A stretch of 25,507 nucleotides of DNA from an uncultured Cellvibrio sp. (GTDB lineage: Bacteria; Pseudomonadota; Gammaproteobacteria; Pseudomonadales; Cellvibrionaceae), in NCBI GenBank assembly GCA_946481095.1, contig CAMLML010000067.1:1-25507 (forward strand). Direction: 5' to 3'. The notes under the pieces are model-generated. The model was not told the origin of the DNA. It did no database searches and saw only the letters and a program-made list of their open reading frames with translations. A program made the translations under genes and the position numbers. Shown here piece after piece: positions 1 through 7,789 of this stretch (the first letter of the stretch is position 1; the number at the start of each line of letters is the position of its first letter).

Positions 1-6
1 TGACAC

Positions 7-38
7 AACAAATGCGGGCAAGCCCGCATTTGTTTTTT
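7..38 (+). terminator. Rho-independent terminator, + orientation
   Basis: A perfect 13-bp stem (7-19 pairing with 22-34) with an AA loop is followed on the + strand by a run of six T (33-38). On the minus strand the stem is followed by GTGTCA, not a T tract. It therefore best terminates a + transcript arriving from left of the window and converging on dnaK. Weaker bidirectional function is possible. Confidence 0.75.
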
Positions 39-44
39 CTTACT

Positions 45-128
45 CCCTCTCCCTTTGGGAGAGGGCTGGGGTGAGGGCGAAACGCAATCGAATTTCCTTC
101 ACCCTAACCCTCTCCCAGAGGGAGAGGG
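45..128. repeat. Pair of inverted REP-like palindromes
   Basis: Two 33-nt arms (45-77 and 96-128) are inverted copies of each other with 29 of 33 matches and an 18-nt spacer. Each arm contains its own small palindrome of the form CCCTCTCCC-n-GGGAGAGGG. This nested organisation is typical of REP/BIME-type extragenic elements. The element lies 12 bp beyond the dnaK stop codon, where it could stabilise the dnaK 3' end or help end transcription. Whether other copies exist cannot be seen here. Confidence 0.7.
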
Positions 129-140
129 GACTACAATGTT

Positions 141-2066
141 TTACTTATCGTCCTTCACTTCTTCGAATTCAGCATCCACTACGCCATCATCTGCGGCTTT
201 ACTTGAACCACCCGCTGATTGCGCGCCTGCTTGTTGCGCACCCGCTTGTTGTTCTGCATAGAGTTTTTGTGCGAGTGAAGATGAAGCTTCGGTCAGTTTT
301 TCTGTTGCCGCCTGGATTTTTGCCAGGTCATCTGACTTCACAACTTCTTCCGCTTCTTTAATTGCAGATTCGATTTTGGATTTTTCATCCGGCGTTGCTT
401 TGTCACCTGCATCTTTCAACGTTTTTTCGGTTGCATGGATCAAACCTTCCAAGGTGTTGCGCGCACCGACGACTTCAGCAAATTTACGATCGGCTTCTGC
501 GTTGGCTTCTGCGTCTTTAATCATTTGTTGAATTTCAGCATCACTCAAACCGGAAGAGGCTTTGATCACAATGGACTGCTCTTTGCCTGTCGCTTTGTCT
601 TTTGCACTCACGTTCAAAATACCGTTGGCATCGATATCAAATGTCACTTCAATTTGTGGCATTCCGCGTGGAGCAGGTGGAATATCACTTAAATCAAAAC
701 GACCCAGCGATTTGTTCTGTGACGCTTGCTTGCGCTCACCTTGCACAACGTGAATAGTCACTGCTGATTGGTTGTCATCTGCTGTTGAGAAAATCTGCGA
801 TTTTTTAGTTGGAATCGTGGTGTTTTTCTCAATCAAGGGGGTTGCAACACCACCCATGGTTTCGATACCCAAAGTCAAAGGTGTTACGTCCAACAACAAT
901 ACGTTGGTGGTATCGCCTGACAACACAGAACCTTGAATTGCAGCACCGATTGCAACCGCTTCGTCAGGGTTAACATCTTTACGTGGTTCTTTACCAAAAA
1001 AATCCGCAACAGCTTTTTGCACCATTGGCATACGGGTTTGGCCGCCAACCAAAATCACATCGTCAATTTGACTGATCGATTTTCCGGAATCTTTAATCGC
1101 TTGTTTCACTGGCTCCATGGATTTGGTCACCAGATCTTCAACCAATGATTCTAATTTTGCGCGCGTTAATTTCACCACTAAATGTTTTGGGCCTGTCGCA
1201 TCAGCAGTGATGTAAGGCAAATTCACTTCGGTTTGCTGGCTTGATGACAATTCGATTTTGGCTTTTTCTGCCGCTTCTTTTAAGCGTTGCAACGCCAATG
1301 GATCTTTATGCAAATCAATGCCGGATTCTTTCTTGAATGTTTCAGCGAGGAATTCAATCAAACGCATATCGAAATCTTCACCGCCGAGGAAAGTATCGCC
1401 GTTGGTTGAAAGTACTTCGAATTGGTGTTCGCCATCCACGTCCGCAATTTCGATAATCGAAATATCAAATGTACCACCACCCAGATCGTAAACAGCGATA
1501 GTGCGATCACCTACGCCTTTATCCAAACCATAGGCCAGCGCAGCTGCTGTAGGTTCGTTGATGATACGTTTAACATCAAGACCTGCAATTCGGCCTGCGT
1601 CTTTAGTCGCTTGACGTTGTGAGTCGTTGAAATACGCCGGAACGGTAATCACCGCTTCAGTCACTGCTTCACCGAGATAATCTTCGGCGGTTTTTTTCAT
1701 TTTTTTCAACACTTCGGCAGAAATTTGTGGTGGTGCTTTTTTATCACCTTTTACTTCTACCCAGGCATCGCCATTGTCAGCTGCGACAATTTTGTAAGGC
1801 ACCATCTTGATGTCTTTTTGCACCACATCATCTTTAAATTTACGGCCTATCAAACGCTTGACCGCATAAAGTGTGTTGTGTGGATTGGTGACCGCCTGGC
1901 GTTTTGCACTTTGGCCAACCAAAATTTCACCATCGTTACTGAAAGCAATAATTGATGGTGTAGTGCGATCGCCTTCAGCGTTTTCGATCACTTTGGGTGA
2001 GCCGGATTCAATAATAGAAACGCATGAGTTGGTAGTGCCCAAATCTATGCCAATAATTTTGCCCAT
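141..2066 (-). CDS. dnaK: Molecular chaperone DnaK (Hsp70)
   Basis: This is the ATP-dependent Hsp70 chaperone that binds exposed hydrophobic peptides and works with DnaJ and GrpE in the cytoplasm. The 641 residues are close to the usual length. The N-terminal ATPase domain (about 1-385) opens with [10 protein letters not shown] and contains the phosphate-binding [10 protein letters not shown] and the later [10 protein letters not shown]. The hydrophobic linker is seen as [11 protein letters not shown]. The substrate-binding domain and helical lid follow, then a Gln/Ala/Gly-rich tail ending in the EEVKDDK motif of bacterial DnaK. An AGGAGC ribosome site lies 6 nt before the ATG. grpE is 139 bp upstream on the same strand. 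No dnaJ start is visible in the 140 bp downstream, and that interval holds a REP-like pair instead. A candidate heat-shock promoter lies in the grpE-dnaK gap. Confidence 0.99.
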   Translation of the reverse strand: MGKIIGIDLGTTNSCVSIIESGSPKVIENAEGDRTTPSIIAFSNDGEILVGQSAKRQAVTNPHNTLYAVKRLIGRKFKDDVVQKDIKMVPYKIVAADNGDAWVEVKGDKKAPPQISAEVLKKMKKTAEDYLGEAVTEAVITVPAYFNDSQRQATKDAGRIAGLDVKRIINEPTAAALAYGLDKGVGDRTIAVYDLGGGTFDISIIEIADVDGEHQFEVLSTNGDTFLGGEDFDMRLIEFLAETFKKESGIDLHKDPLALQRLKEAAEKAKIELSSSQQTEVNLPYITADATGPKHLVVKLTRAKLESLVEDLVTKSMEPVKQAIKDSGKSISQIDDVILVGGQTRMPMVQKAVADFFGKEPRKDVNPDEAVAIGAAIQGSVLSGDTTNVLLLDVTPLTLGIETMGGVATPLIEKNTTIPTKKSQIFSTADDNQSAVTIHVVQGERKQASQNKSLGRFDLSDIPPAPRGMPQIEVTFDIDANGILNVSAKDKATGKEQSIVIKASSGLSDAEIQQMIKDAEANAEADRKFAEVVGARNTLEGLIHATEKTLKDAGDKATPDEKSKIESAIKEAEEVVKSDDLAKIQAATEKLTEASSSLAQKLYAEQQAGAQQAGAQSAGGSSKAADDGVVDAEFEEVKDDK

Positions 2067-2144
2067 GATGATGCTCCTGAAAATCGGTAAAAAATCGCTA
2101 AGTAATTTGTCGGTTGTTGCCGCCTTTGGCGGCGCTTGATCCCT

Positions 2145-2172
2145 ATATTGGCATCAGCTTGAAAAATTCAAG
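2145..2172 (-). promoter_or_regulatory. Candidate second heat-shock (sigma-32) promoter for dnaK
   Basis: On the minus strand CTTGAA (2172-2167) is followed after 14 nt by GCCAATAT (2152-2145). The first element is a perfect match to the sigma-32 -35 core. The second matches 6 of 8 positions of CCCCATAT. The spacer equals that of the much better grpE promoter. CTTGAA is also half of a small inverted repeat (CTTGAA-TTT-TTCAAG), so it could be a chance feature. Transcription would begin about 70 nt before the dnaK ATG. Confidence 0.4.
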
Positions 2173-2205
2173 GCGTGCCTGAAAAAATCCCCCATTAATT
2201 TGTGG

Positions 2206-2763
2206 TCATTGCGAGACCACAACCATCGCGGGGCGCACCAATCGACCATGCAGGGTGTAACCTTTTTGGAAACAGGTGATAACGGTGTTGGGCTCCACAT
2301 CGGGATTAGGGACGGCAGAAACGGCTTGGTGCAGATTGGGATCAAAAGGTTCGCCCTGTGGATCAACCACTTTCACTTGATGACGCGCCAAAGCATCCAC
2401 AAAGGATTTGTGCGTCAGCTTGATGCCTTCAGTAATGGCTGCAAACGCTTCATTGGCAGGGTCAATACTGGTCAACGCACGCTCAAGGTTGTCTACCACA
2501 GGCAAAAGATCATTTACCATTTTTTCCAAACCAAACTTGTGCGCCTTCTCCACATCCTGCTCGGCACGACGGCGAATGTTCTGCACCTCAGCCTGCGCAC
2601 GCAAGGATTGCTCTTTTGCTGATTCAAAAGCTGCTGCCAAAGTTGCCAACTGTACCTTTAGCGTCTCCACATCAGGCTCTTGCCCGGCTTGAGCCTCTGT
2701 TTGGGCCTGATCCATTTCAGGTTCTGTTGCTTTTTCCACTTCTTGATAATCGTTAGTTGACAC
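2206..2763 (-). CDS. grpE: Nucleotide exchange factor GrpE
   Basis: GrpE releases ADP from DnaK and so drives the chaperone cycle. The 185 residues have the family layout. There is an acidic disordered N-terminus (about 1-35), then a long dimerising coiled coil containing the RAQAEVQNIRRRAEQDVEKA signature region, then a C-terminal beta domain ending in GRLVRPAMVVVS. The start is GTG at 2763, supported by an AGGGAGG ribosome site (2777-2771) 7 nt upstream; no better ATG fits. It is the first gene of the heat-shock unit with dnaK, and a near-consensus sigma-32 promoter lies about 60-95 bp upstream. Confidence 0.98.
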   Translation of the reverse strand: MSTNDYQEVEKATEPEMDQAQTEAQAGQEPDVETLKVQLATLAAAFESAKEQSLRAQAEVQNIRRRAEQDVEKAHKFGLEKMVNDLLPVVDNLERALTSIDPANEAFAAITEGIKLTHKSFVDALARHQVKVVDPQGEPFDPNLHQAVSAVPNPDVEPNTVITCFQKGYTLHGRLVRPAMVVVSQ

Positions 2764-2829
2764 GGGTTTGCCTCCCTAAAACTGAATGTGTGCCCTTACT
2801 GGCCAGCAAGGATTTGATAAGTGGAGGCT

Positions 2830-2857
2830 ATATGGGGTTGGTCGGGGATTATTCAAG
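2830..2857 (-). promoter_or_regulatory. Heat-shock (sigma-32) promoter of grpE-dnaK
   Basis: On the minus strand CTTGAA (2857-2852) and CCCCATAT (2837-2830) are separated by 14 nt. The known sigma-32 pattern is CTTGAA, an 11-16 nt spacer, then CCCCAT-T. The predicted start near 2823 gives a leader of about 60 nt before the GTG start of grpE. Position, orientation and downstream genes all agree. Confidence 0.85.
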
Positions 2858-2859
2858 GC

Positions 2860-2902
2860 TTGTTAATGCTCATCGATGATATATGATATGCATATCATGT
2901 AT
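2860..2902 (+). promoter_or_regulatory. Promoter and palindromic operator of the toxin-antitoxin pair
   Basis: A 16-bp perfect palindrome (2883-2898, ATGATATGCATATCAT) extends to 24 bp (2879-2902) with one mismatched pair. It overlaps TATGAT (2882-2887), which can act as a -10 with TTGTTA (2860-2865) 16 nt upstream. Ribbon-helix-helix antitoxins usually bind such palindromes to repress their own operon, so this is the likely autoregulatory site. It lies directly behind the grpE promoter. Confidence 0.6.
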
Positions 2903-2914
2903 ATCGGAGGTGTT

Positions 2915-3127
2915 ATGCGCGCATTAGTTGATATTCCGGAAAAACAAATTGATCAGTTAGCTGAAATTTGTGAAGTGAAAAAGCTTTCACGGGCAGAAGC
3001 TATACGTCAGGCAATAGGGCTTTATATAGAACAAAATAAATCTGATAACGCAGATGCTTTTGGCCTTTGGAAAGATCGCAAAATCGATGGATTAACTTAT
3101 CAAGAGCAGGTACGTTCAGAATGGTAA
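2915..3127 (+). CDS. Ribbon-helix-helix antitoxin of a VapBC-type module
   Basis: This 70-residue protein starts MRALVDIPEKQIDQLAEIC and continues with SRAEAIRQAIGLYIEQ. A beta strand followed by two helices is the layout of CopG/Arc-type ribbon-helix-helix DNA-binding antitoxins. The C-terminal part (about 45-70, FGLWKDRKIDGLTYQEQVRSEW is its core) would wrap the toxin. The ATG at 2915 has a GGAGG ribosome site 4 nt upstream; an in-frame ATG at 2876 lies within the operator and is less likely. The stop codon overlaps the toxin start (ATGGTAA), so the two are translationally coupled. The expected role is neutralising the toxin and repressing the operon through the upstream palindrome. Confidence 0.85.
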   Translation: MRALVDIPEKQIDQLAEICEVKKLSRAEAIRQAIGLYIEQNKSDNADAFGLWKDRKIDGLTYQEQVRSEW

Positions 3128-3486
3128 AAGTTCTTTTTGATACCAATATATTAATTGACTACCTCAATGGTGTTGAACAGGCGAAAACTGAACTTGAACG
3201 CTATTCTGACAAAGCCATTAGTTTTATTACCCGAATGGAAGTTCTTGTCGGGACAACATCAGAAACAGAATCCATAATTCGACGTTTTCTAAACGAATTT
3301 TCAAACATCGAAATTGACGATCAGGTCAGTGATTTAGTCGTATCAATTCGCAAACAACATAAAATTAAATTGCCCGATGCCATTATTTGGGCAACTGCGT
3401 TAACTCAAAATCGTCTACTGATTACCCGTAACACAAAAGATTTTTCAGCGAACGAACCCGGTATACATGTTCCTTATCACATCTGA
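3121..3486 (+). CDS. PIN-domain toxin ribonuclease, VapC-like
   Basis: This 121-residue PIN-domain protein starts at the ATG overlapping the antitoxin stop by 7 nt. The four acidic residues of the Mg-dependent nuclease site can be seen: D7 in FDTNILID, E40 in ITRMEVLVG, D86 in KLPDAIIWATA and D107 in TRNTKDF. PIN toxins of this kind cut RNA, often tRNA, and are held inactive by the partner antitoxin; the target cannot be read from sequence. A longer reading starting at 3067 would overlap the antitoxin by 61 nt and lacks the coupling start, so it was not chosen. The gene ends 10 nt inside the tail of the convergent TPR gene. All catalytic residues are intact, so the module is probably functional. 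Confidence 0.88.
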   Translation: MVKVLFDTNILIDYLNGVEQAKTELERYSDKAISFITRMEVLVGTTSETESIIRRFLNEFSNIEIDDQVSDLVVSIRKQHKIKLPDAIIWATALTQNRLLITRNTKDFSANEPGIHVPYHI

Positions 3487-4217
3487 TCCAATTCATTCCT
3501 TGCTTTCACCAACCACTCTTTATGCAAATACCCATAATGTTTTCCCGATGTGCGAAACGTTGAAATAATGTCTTCCAGTAATTTTTTAGCTTCCATCATT
3601 TTATCCAATCGCTTGCACAACAAAGCGTAACGAAATTTAGCTTCGGGGCCGGAGTAGTATTTCACAAGAACCTGGTATTCGTGTTCAGCACCGGAAATAT
3701 CATTAAGAATTTCCAGCGATCTGGCATAAAGCAAATGGCAATCTTCATTTTTATAATCAGGATTGGTTTCAATTAAACGATCCAGAATGTTTTTTGCCGC
3801 AATAAAATCACCCAAACCGAATTCGGCTTTTGCCAAACCCGCCATAATCACCGGATCAGTTTCATGTACCCCACGCAAACATTTCGCATAAATTTCTTTT
3901 GCCTCAATGAATTGGTTGCGATCTAAAAGTTCATCTGCAAGTCGCATATTATTTTCTACGGTATCGGCCCGTTCCAAATCGATTGCAGCACGATTTAAAT
4001 CTTTATTGGGATTAATGGTTTTTGAAATATTATGCATTGCACGTCTACCGGTTCGCGTGCCCATCAAATCCGGAATAATTTCCAAAACAAGGTAAGCAAC
4101 ACTACCAGCCAATGGCAACATGACAACAACCCATATCCAGGTTGTTGAGCGACCTGTTTTGATGATGTGAATAACAATTAGAATCTGGATTAGTATTGAG
4201 ATAATAAAAAAATGCAT
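3477..4217 (-). CDS. Membrane-anchored TPR-like protein with PLDc_N-type N-terminus
   Basis: The protein has 246 residues. Two hydrophobic helices at about 2-19 and 26-47 are joined by a short loop, HIIKTGRSTTWIWVVVMLPL. This resembles the PLDc_N (phospholipase D-nuclease N-terminal) two-helix module. The rest is soluble and helical with TPR-like repeats (for example 88-120, 121-155, 160-190 and 195-225) rich in A/G/L-Y pairs such as AGLAKAEFGLGDFIAAKNILDR. No catalytic domain follows, so it is probably a protein-binding membrane adaptor. A GGGAGG ribosome site lies 5 nt before the ATG. It sits 19 bp after apbE at the end of the T2SS operon. Its function is unknown. It overlaps the toxin gene tail to tail by 10 nt. 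Confidence 0.85.
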   Translation of the reverse strand: MHFFIISILIQILIVIHIIKTGRSTTWIWVVVMLPLAGSVAYLVLEIIPDLMGTRTGRRAMHNISKTINPNKDLNRAAIDLERADTVENNMRLADELLDRNQFIEAKEIYAKCLRGVHETDPVIMAGLAKAEFGLGDFIAAKNILDRLIETNPDYKNEDCHLLYARSLEILNDISGAEHEYQVLVKYYSGPEAKFRYALLCKRLDKMMEAKKLLEDIISTFRTSGKHYGYLHKEWLVKARNELDQM

Positions 4218-4236
4218 CTTAACCTCCCTGTATACA

Positions 4237-5226
4237 TTATTGCGGTGCCATTAGCCCGTTACTGTAAAGTACTTTACCCTGCTCAGTGATGATAATGGCA
4301 TCAAAACCGGGTAATTGATTGATTAAAGCCAAACCTTTTTCTGCGCCCATCACAAAAACCGTTGTCGATAATGCGTCGGTATCAATTCCGTTGGGACCAA
4401 GAATTGTAACGCTCATAACACCCTTGGTGGATTTGCCGGTTTTTGGATTAATAATATGATGAACGCGTTCGCCATTACTATCGATAAAATAACGCTCGTA
4501 ATCCCCCGATGTGGAAACAGCTGTATCTTCCAATGGCAAGGTAATAGCGACACCTTCTTCTGCGCGCGGATTTTTAATGCCAATCATCCAGGGTTTGCCG
4601 GATTTATTTCCCAGCAGCCGCGTATCACCGCCCGCTGTCACACTTGCACTTTTTACACCGAACTCTTTCAAAATCCCGATTGCCCGATCACAAGCATAAC
4701 CTTTGGCAATACCACCCAAATCTATATACACCTTGTCGTGATCAAACCACACTCGATGATTTTTTGGATCGAGATGAATGTGTTGGTAATTGATTGCTGG
4801 CAATAAATTTTCACGCTGGGCTTCGCTGGGTTTTAATTTTGCGCGGTAATCATAATAGCGTGCAAGTGAGGCAAAGGTGATATCGAAAGCGCCTTCACTG
4901 ATTCTGCTGTAATAAAAAGATTTATCCATAATAAAACTTAATTCCGGTGAAATAGTTACCGGGGTTTTTTGCGTTGCTTTGGCAACAACCTGATTTAGCT
5001 TATATAACTGACTGGTTTCAATCCATGGGCTGTATTCATTATCAACTCGACGCATTTCATCCATAACTGCTGCAATGGCGGCTTCGGCTTTTTTATCATC
5101 CTCCATCCAAACCTGTACAGAAATTCGAGTTCCCATAATGGCCTGTTCGTCGCCATGCCATTTCATGGTTTGCGCAAAAACCGAAGGAAAAAAAATTAGA
5201 AAAAAAATTGGGAAAAGAATTTTCAT
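4237..5226 (-). CDS. apbE: FAD:protein FMN transferase ApbE
   Basis: ApbE enzymes transfer FMN from FAD to a Thr or Ser of exported redox proteins such as NqrC/RnfG-type subunits. The 329 residues begin with a signal peptide (1-18, cleaved about FA-QT) that lacks a lipobox cysteine. The protein is therefore probably periplasmic and soluble, or held by its uncleaved helix. Family motifs include EGAFDIT (111-117), DLGGIAKGYACD (159-170), TAGGDTR (187-193), VSTSGDYERYF, HHIINPKTG (246-254) and TDALSTT (273-279), the last near the metal site. It follows gspN by 57 bp. No strong ribosome site is visible before the ATG. No flavinylation target gene is in the window, so its partner is encoded elsewhere. 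Confidence 0.95.
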   Translation of the reverse strand: MKILFPIFFLIFFPSVFAQTMKWHGDEQAIMGTRISVQVWMEDDKKAEAAIAAVMDEMRRVDNEYSPWIETSQLYKLNQVVAKATQKTPVTISPELSFIMDKSFYYSRISEGAFDITFASLARYYDYRAKLKPSEAQRENLLPAINYQHIHLDPKNHRVWFDHDKVYIDLGGIAKGYACDRAIGILKEFGVKSASVTAGGDTRLLGNKSGKPWMIGIKNPRAEEGVAITLPLEDTAVSTSGDYERYFIDSNGERVHHIINPKTGKSTKGVMSVTILGPNGIDTDALSTTVFVMGAEKGLALINQLPGFDAIIITEQGKVLYSNGLMAPQ

Positions 5227-5227
5227 A

Positions 5228-5281
5228 GAAAAAATCCAAATGCAGGGAACTGTCTATAGCGAACTATCGCCAATCCCCTGC
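5228..5281 (-). terminator. Possible terminator or attenuator between gspN and apbE
   Basis: Read on the minus strand, TGCAGGG just after the gspN stop can pair with CCCTGCA about 30 nt later. A small inner hairpin lies between (GCGATAG/CTATAGC region). The stem is followed by TTTGGATTTTTTC. The long loop makes this weak. If active, it would lower apbE and TPR-gene expression relative to the gsp genes. Confidence 0.35.
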
Positions 5282-5283
5282 AC

Positions 5284-6066
5284 TTAAAATTCCTGCTGGA
5301 TTTGATAACGGGTTTTACCATCTTCCTGAGTCGTTTGCGGACCCACAAAAGCTAAAAAATCAGCGAGCCTGTAGCGATCAATCATGGTTTGCGGAACATC
5401 CAATTGGCCTTTTGCGGAACCACCACTGGGTGCTCGCAATTCAAGATCCAATGCCAAATCCACATCACTTTCCAGATCAAATATTTTCGCACGCACACCA
5501 TTTTTTCCATTATCCGTAAATTCGGCGGCAATACTGCCAAGCGGAATCCATTGAACCTGATTGCTCGCTTGTGCATTACTCCAATTCAAATTGCCTGCCA
5601 GCTTGAGCAGAATATTGCCTCGCAATCGCAATTCGGAAAAATGCACAGACAAATCACCTCTTACCGGTACCGGAATTTTTGCTTGCGCCAAAGCCACAGG
5701 CAAACTGATGTCTGCATCTTTTATGATGACACCGCCGCGAGCAGAACATACCGTACCATTAAATGTTTGTGCCTGGCCTGATGCAATTACTTTCACACAA
5801 GGCGATAAGGTTATCAGTGATAGTAATTGCAAATCCCACTGCAGTTTTCCGAGTGTAATCGTCTGGTTTTCAATGGTCATGCTGGCCATGCTCGCCTGGC
5901 CTTTCCATAAGCTGCCGCTAATTCCGCTCAACCCCAGACCGGGTTGTCGGGTCATCAACCATGCACCCCAATCAGCAGGCACGCGAGAGAGTGTAAAAAG
6001 TAAAAATAAAATGGCACCCAATATAATCACACGATTATTTTTTATTTTTGATGAGCTTTTTGACAT
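5284..6066 (-). CDS. gspN: Type II secretion system protein GspN
   Basis: GspN is an inner-membrane bitopic accessory subunit found in a subset of T2SSs. The 260 residues have a basic N-terminus, one transmembrane helix (about 13-26, VIILGAILFLLFTL), then a periplasmic beta-rich domain. Family features include LSGISGSLWKGQA, which begins the periplasmic domain, and a C-terminal region with LADFLAFVGPQ. The gene follows gspM with 12 bp between and is the last gsp gene. No clear ribosome site precedes its ATG, so translation may depend on coupling to gspM. Its exact role is not settled; many systems work without it. Confidence 0.92.
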   Translation of the reverse strand: MSKSSSKIKNNRVIILGAILFLLFTLSRVPADWGAWLMTRQPGLGLSGISGSLWKGQASMASMTIENQTITLGKLQWDLQLLSLITLSPCVKVIASGQAQTFNGTVCSARGGVIIKDADISLPVALAQAKIPVPVRGDLSVHFSELRLRGNILLKLAGNLNWSNAQASNQVQWIPLGSIAAEFTDNGKNGVRAKIFDLESDVDLALDLELRAPSGGSAKGQLDVPQTMIDRYRLADFLAFVGPQTTQEDGKTRYQIQQEF

Positions 6067-6078
6067 AAGAATAATTCA

Positions 6079-6558
6079 CTAAATTTTTTGTAGTCTGAGG
6101 TTGACTGTCACTACACCAATATCGCGCGTTTCGGCCAGTGAAATTTCCAGGATACGGATGCCATGCCGATACTCAAGTTCATAGAGCCATTGCATCAGCG
6201 AATCGTAACGCGCTGCTTCCAGGCGTACGCGAACATCACCACTGGGACCCGGCTGGAAACCATCCATTTTTAAACCATTGTTGCGCAAACTGGTATCTAT
6301 CACACCACTGATATTTTCACTCGACTGGGCTTGTGCGCCCTGATTTTGCAACTGTTGAATTTGCGCAACCATCATCTGCACTTGCCCCAGTGATTCACTG
6401 GTGGCCGTATTTTGTCGAATGAGTAAATCCCGCTTTTTATTTAAAGGAGAAATAATGACTGCCCAAAAAATAAATACCACTAAAAACGCAGCCAAGCCGA
6501 GAATCAACAATTGTTCCCGACGATTATATTTATTGAGAAACGTCCATACCTGATTCAT
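6079..6558 (-). CDS. gspM: Type II secretion system protein GspM
   Basis: GspM is the small bitopic partner of GspL in the inner-membrane assembly platform. The 159 residues start with a short cytoplasmic stretch (NKYNRREQLL), then one transmembrane helix at about 17-37, a periplasmic coiled-coil segment (about 40-75, LNKKRDLLIRQNTATSES onward) and a ferredoxin-like C-terminal domain ending in VVTVNLRLQKI. Length and layout match the family. It lies 8 bp after gspL and 12 bp before gspN. Sequence conservation in this family is low, so the call leans on architecture plus operon position. Confidence 0.95.
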   Translation of the reverse strand: MNQVWTFLNKYNRREQLLILGLAAFLVVFIFWAVIISPLNKKRDLLIRQNTATSESLGQVQMMVAQIQQLQNQGAQAQSSENISGVIDTSLRNNGLKMDGFQPGPSGDVRVRLEAARYDSLMQWLYELEYRHGIRILEISLAETRDIGVVTVNLRLQKI

Positions 6559-6566
6559 CAGCTCAC

Positions 6567-7781
6567 CTATTTATGAATTCGTAAACGCGCGGATTGTGTA
6601 TCGCCTTGTGCGTTTACATTAAGAATTTCTGCTTGCATGCCTTGTTCTTTTAACGCATTTGTCATACGTTCAAACGCAGCAAAATCGTTTGCTTGTACAC
6701 TGATTGCCAACTCACCGGTTTCGTGGCTGTAATTCAGTGCTTTGATTTTTACATCAGGTGATTGGCTCACAACCGGCAAGCTCATTGCCAACAGTTCCAT
6801 TAATCCTGCTGATTGTTGTGCAGGTTGCAACTGTGAAAGCAAATTGGCTACTTGTTTTTCAACACTGGTTAACTTGCCTTGCGGAATTACTGTACGAGCT
6901 GCATTTTCCATGGCAACACGTAATTGCAAACTTTCTTTATTTAATTGGCGAATTTGAATCATTAGACTGACGATAGTTACAGCCAGACAGATGCCGGCAA
7001 AAACAGCGATGTTTTGCCAAAGCTTCCACCATCGCTCTACAGGTAATCGTCGCGAAAAATCACCCTGACAGAGATCAACACTGTCCAGAGATAAATTGCT
7101 GCACCAGTCTTCAATTTCTTTATTGCGCGGTAAAGCTTCCAGTTCTGCAGGAATTAATTTTTCCAGCTCATCAATTTGATCTCCATTGGCGGCGCGCAAA
7201 TGAATCGCATCCGGTTTGTTATCCGCTGCCAATAATTGCAGTGCAAGAGAAGCTTGTGCAAGCGGCAAGGAAAAACCCAAATCAGGGCCGTATTGAACAT
7301 GCAATTGTTTATCGTATTCTGCAATCAACCATTCTTTGCTGTCGGTTTTTTGTGTCCAGACCAAAGGCATCATCGAACATCGAACAACATCCAGACCCAT
7401 CGCATTCAATTTTTCAATTTGTTCGCCCAACCAATTTTTATCGGTGTAGGCAATTGAAATTTTTCCATCGCGCGGATTGGCAATCGCAAGGTGTATATCT
7501 TCAACATCACCAATCAACGCTTCTTCCAATTGGAAAGGTAATAAATTACGCAAATGTTTTTTTTCTTTTTCGTTGTAATCCAACTCGCGAGTAACCAATT
7601 TTTCACCCGGTAAAATTAACCAGGTTTCAATTGATGAATGGCCTTGCGATGCAATTTCTGCTTCCAGATCACTTTGATCACCCATGGATGTGTTCCGGGT
7701 ATTGCCGTGGGCATCACGCCAACACCAGCGAAATTTTTCACGGGTTGATACTGGCAAAGAAAGAACTAATTGTGCAGACAT
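6567..7781 (-). CDS. gspL: Type II secretion system protein GspL
   Basis: GspL anchors the ATPase GspE to the membrane. The 404 residues show an actin-like cytoplasmic domain (1 to about 245) including LPFQLEEALIGDVEDIH (81-97). One transmembrane helix follows at about 257-277 (NIAVFAGICLAVTIVSLMIQI). A periplasmic coiled coil and a ferredoxin-like domain (about 330-404) contact GspM. An AGGAC ribosome site precedes the ATG at 7781. The gene is 8 bp after gspK and 8 bp before gspM. Confidence 0.97.
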   Translation of the reverse strand: MSAQLVLSLPVSTREKFRWCWRDAHGNTRNTSMGDQSDLEAEIASQGHSSIETWLILPGEKLVTRELDYNEKEKKHLRNLLPFQLEEALIGDVEDIHLAIANPRDGKISIAYTDKNWLGEQIEKLNAMGLDVVRCSMMPLVWTQKTDSKEWLIAEYDKQLHVQYGPDLGFSLPLAQASLALQLLAADNKPDAIHLRAANGDQIDELEKLIPAELEALPRNKEIEDWCSNLSLDSVDLCQGDFSRRLPVERWWKLWQNIAVFAGICLAVTIVSLMIQIRQLNKESLQLRVAMENAARTVIPQGKLTSVEKQVANLLSQLQPAQQSAGLMELLAMSLPVVSQSPDVKIKALNYSHETGELAISVQANDFAAFERMTNALKEQGMQAEILNVNAQGDTQSARLRIHK

Positions 7782-7789
7782 ATAGAGTC

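Noticed and set aside
2119..2133. GCCGCC-TTT-GGCGGC hairpin between grpE and dnaK as a terminator
   Set aside because: No T tract follows on either strand; at most it is an mRNA stem in the dnaK leader.
3067..3120. Longer N-terminus for the PIN toxin
   Set aside because: It would overlap the antitoxin deeply. The ATG at 3121 gives the normal PIN start (VKVLFDTN) and the usual coupled overlap.
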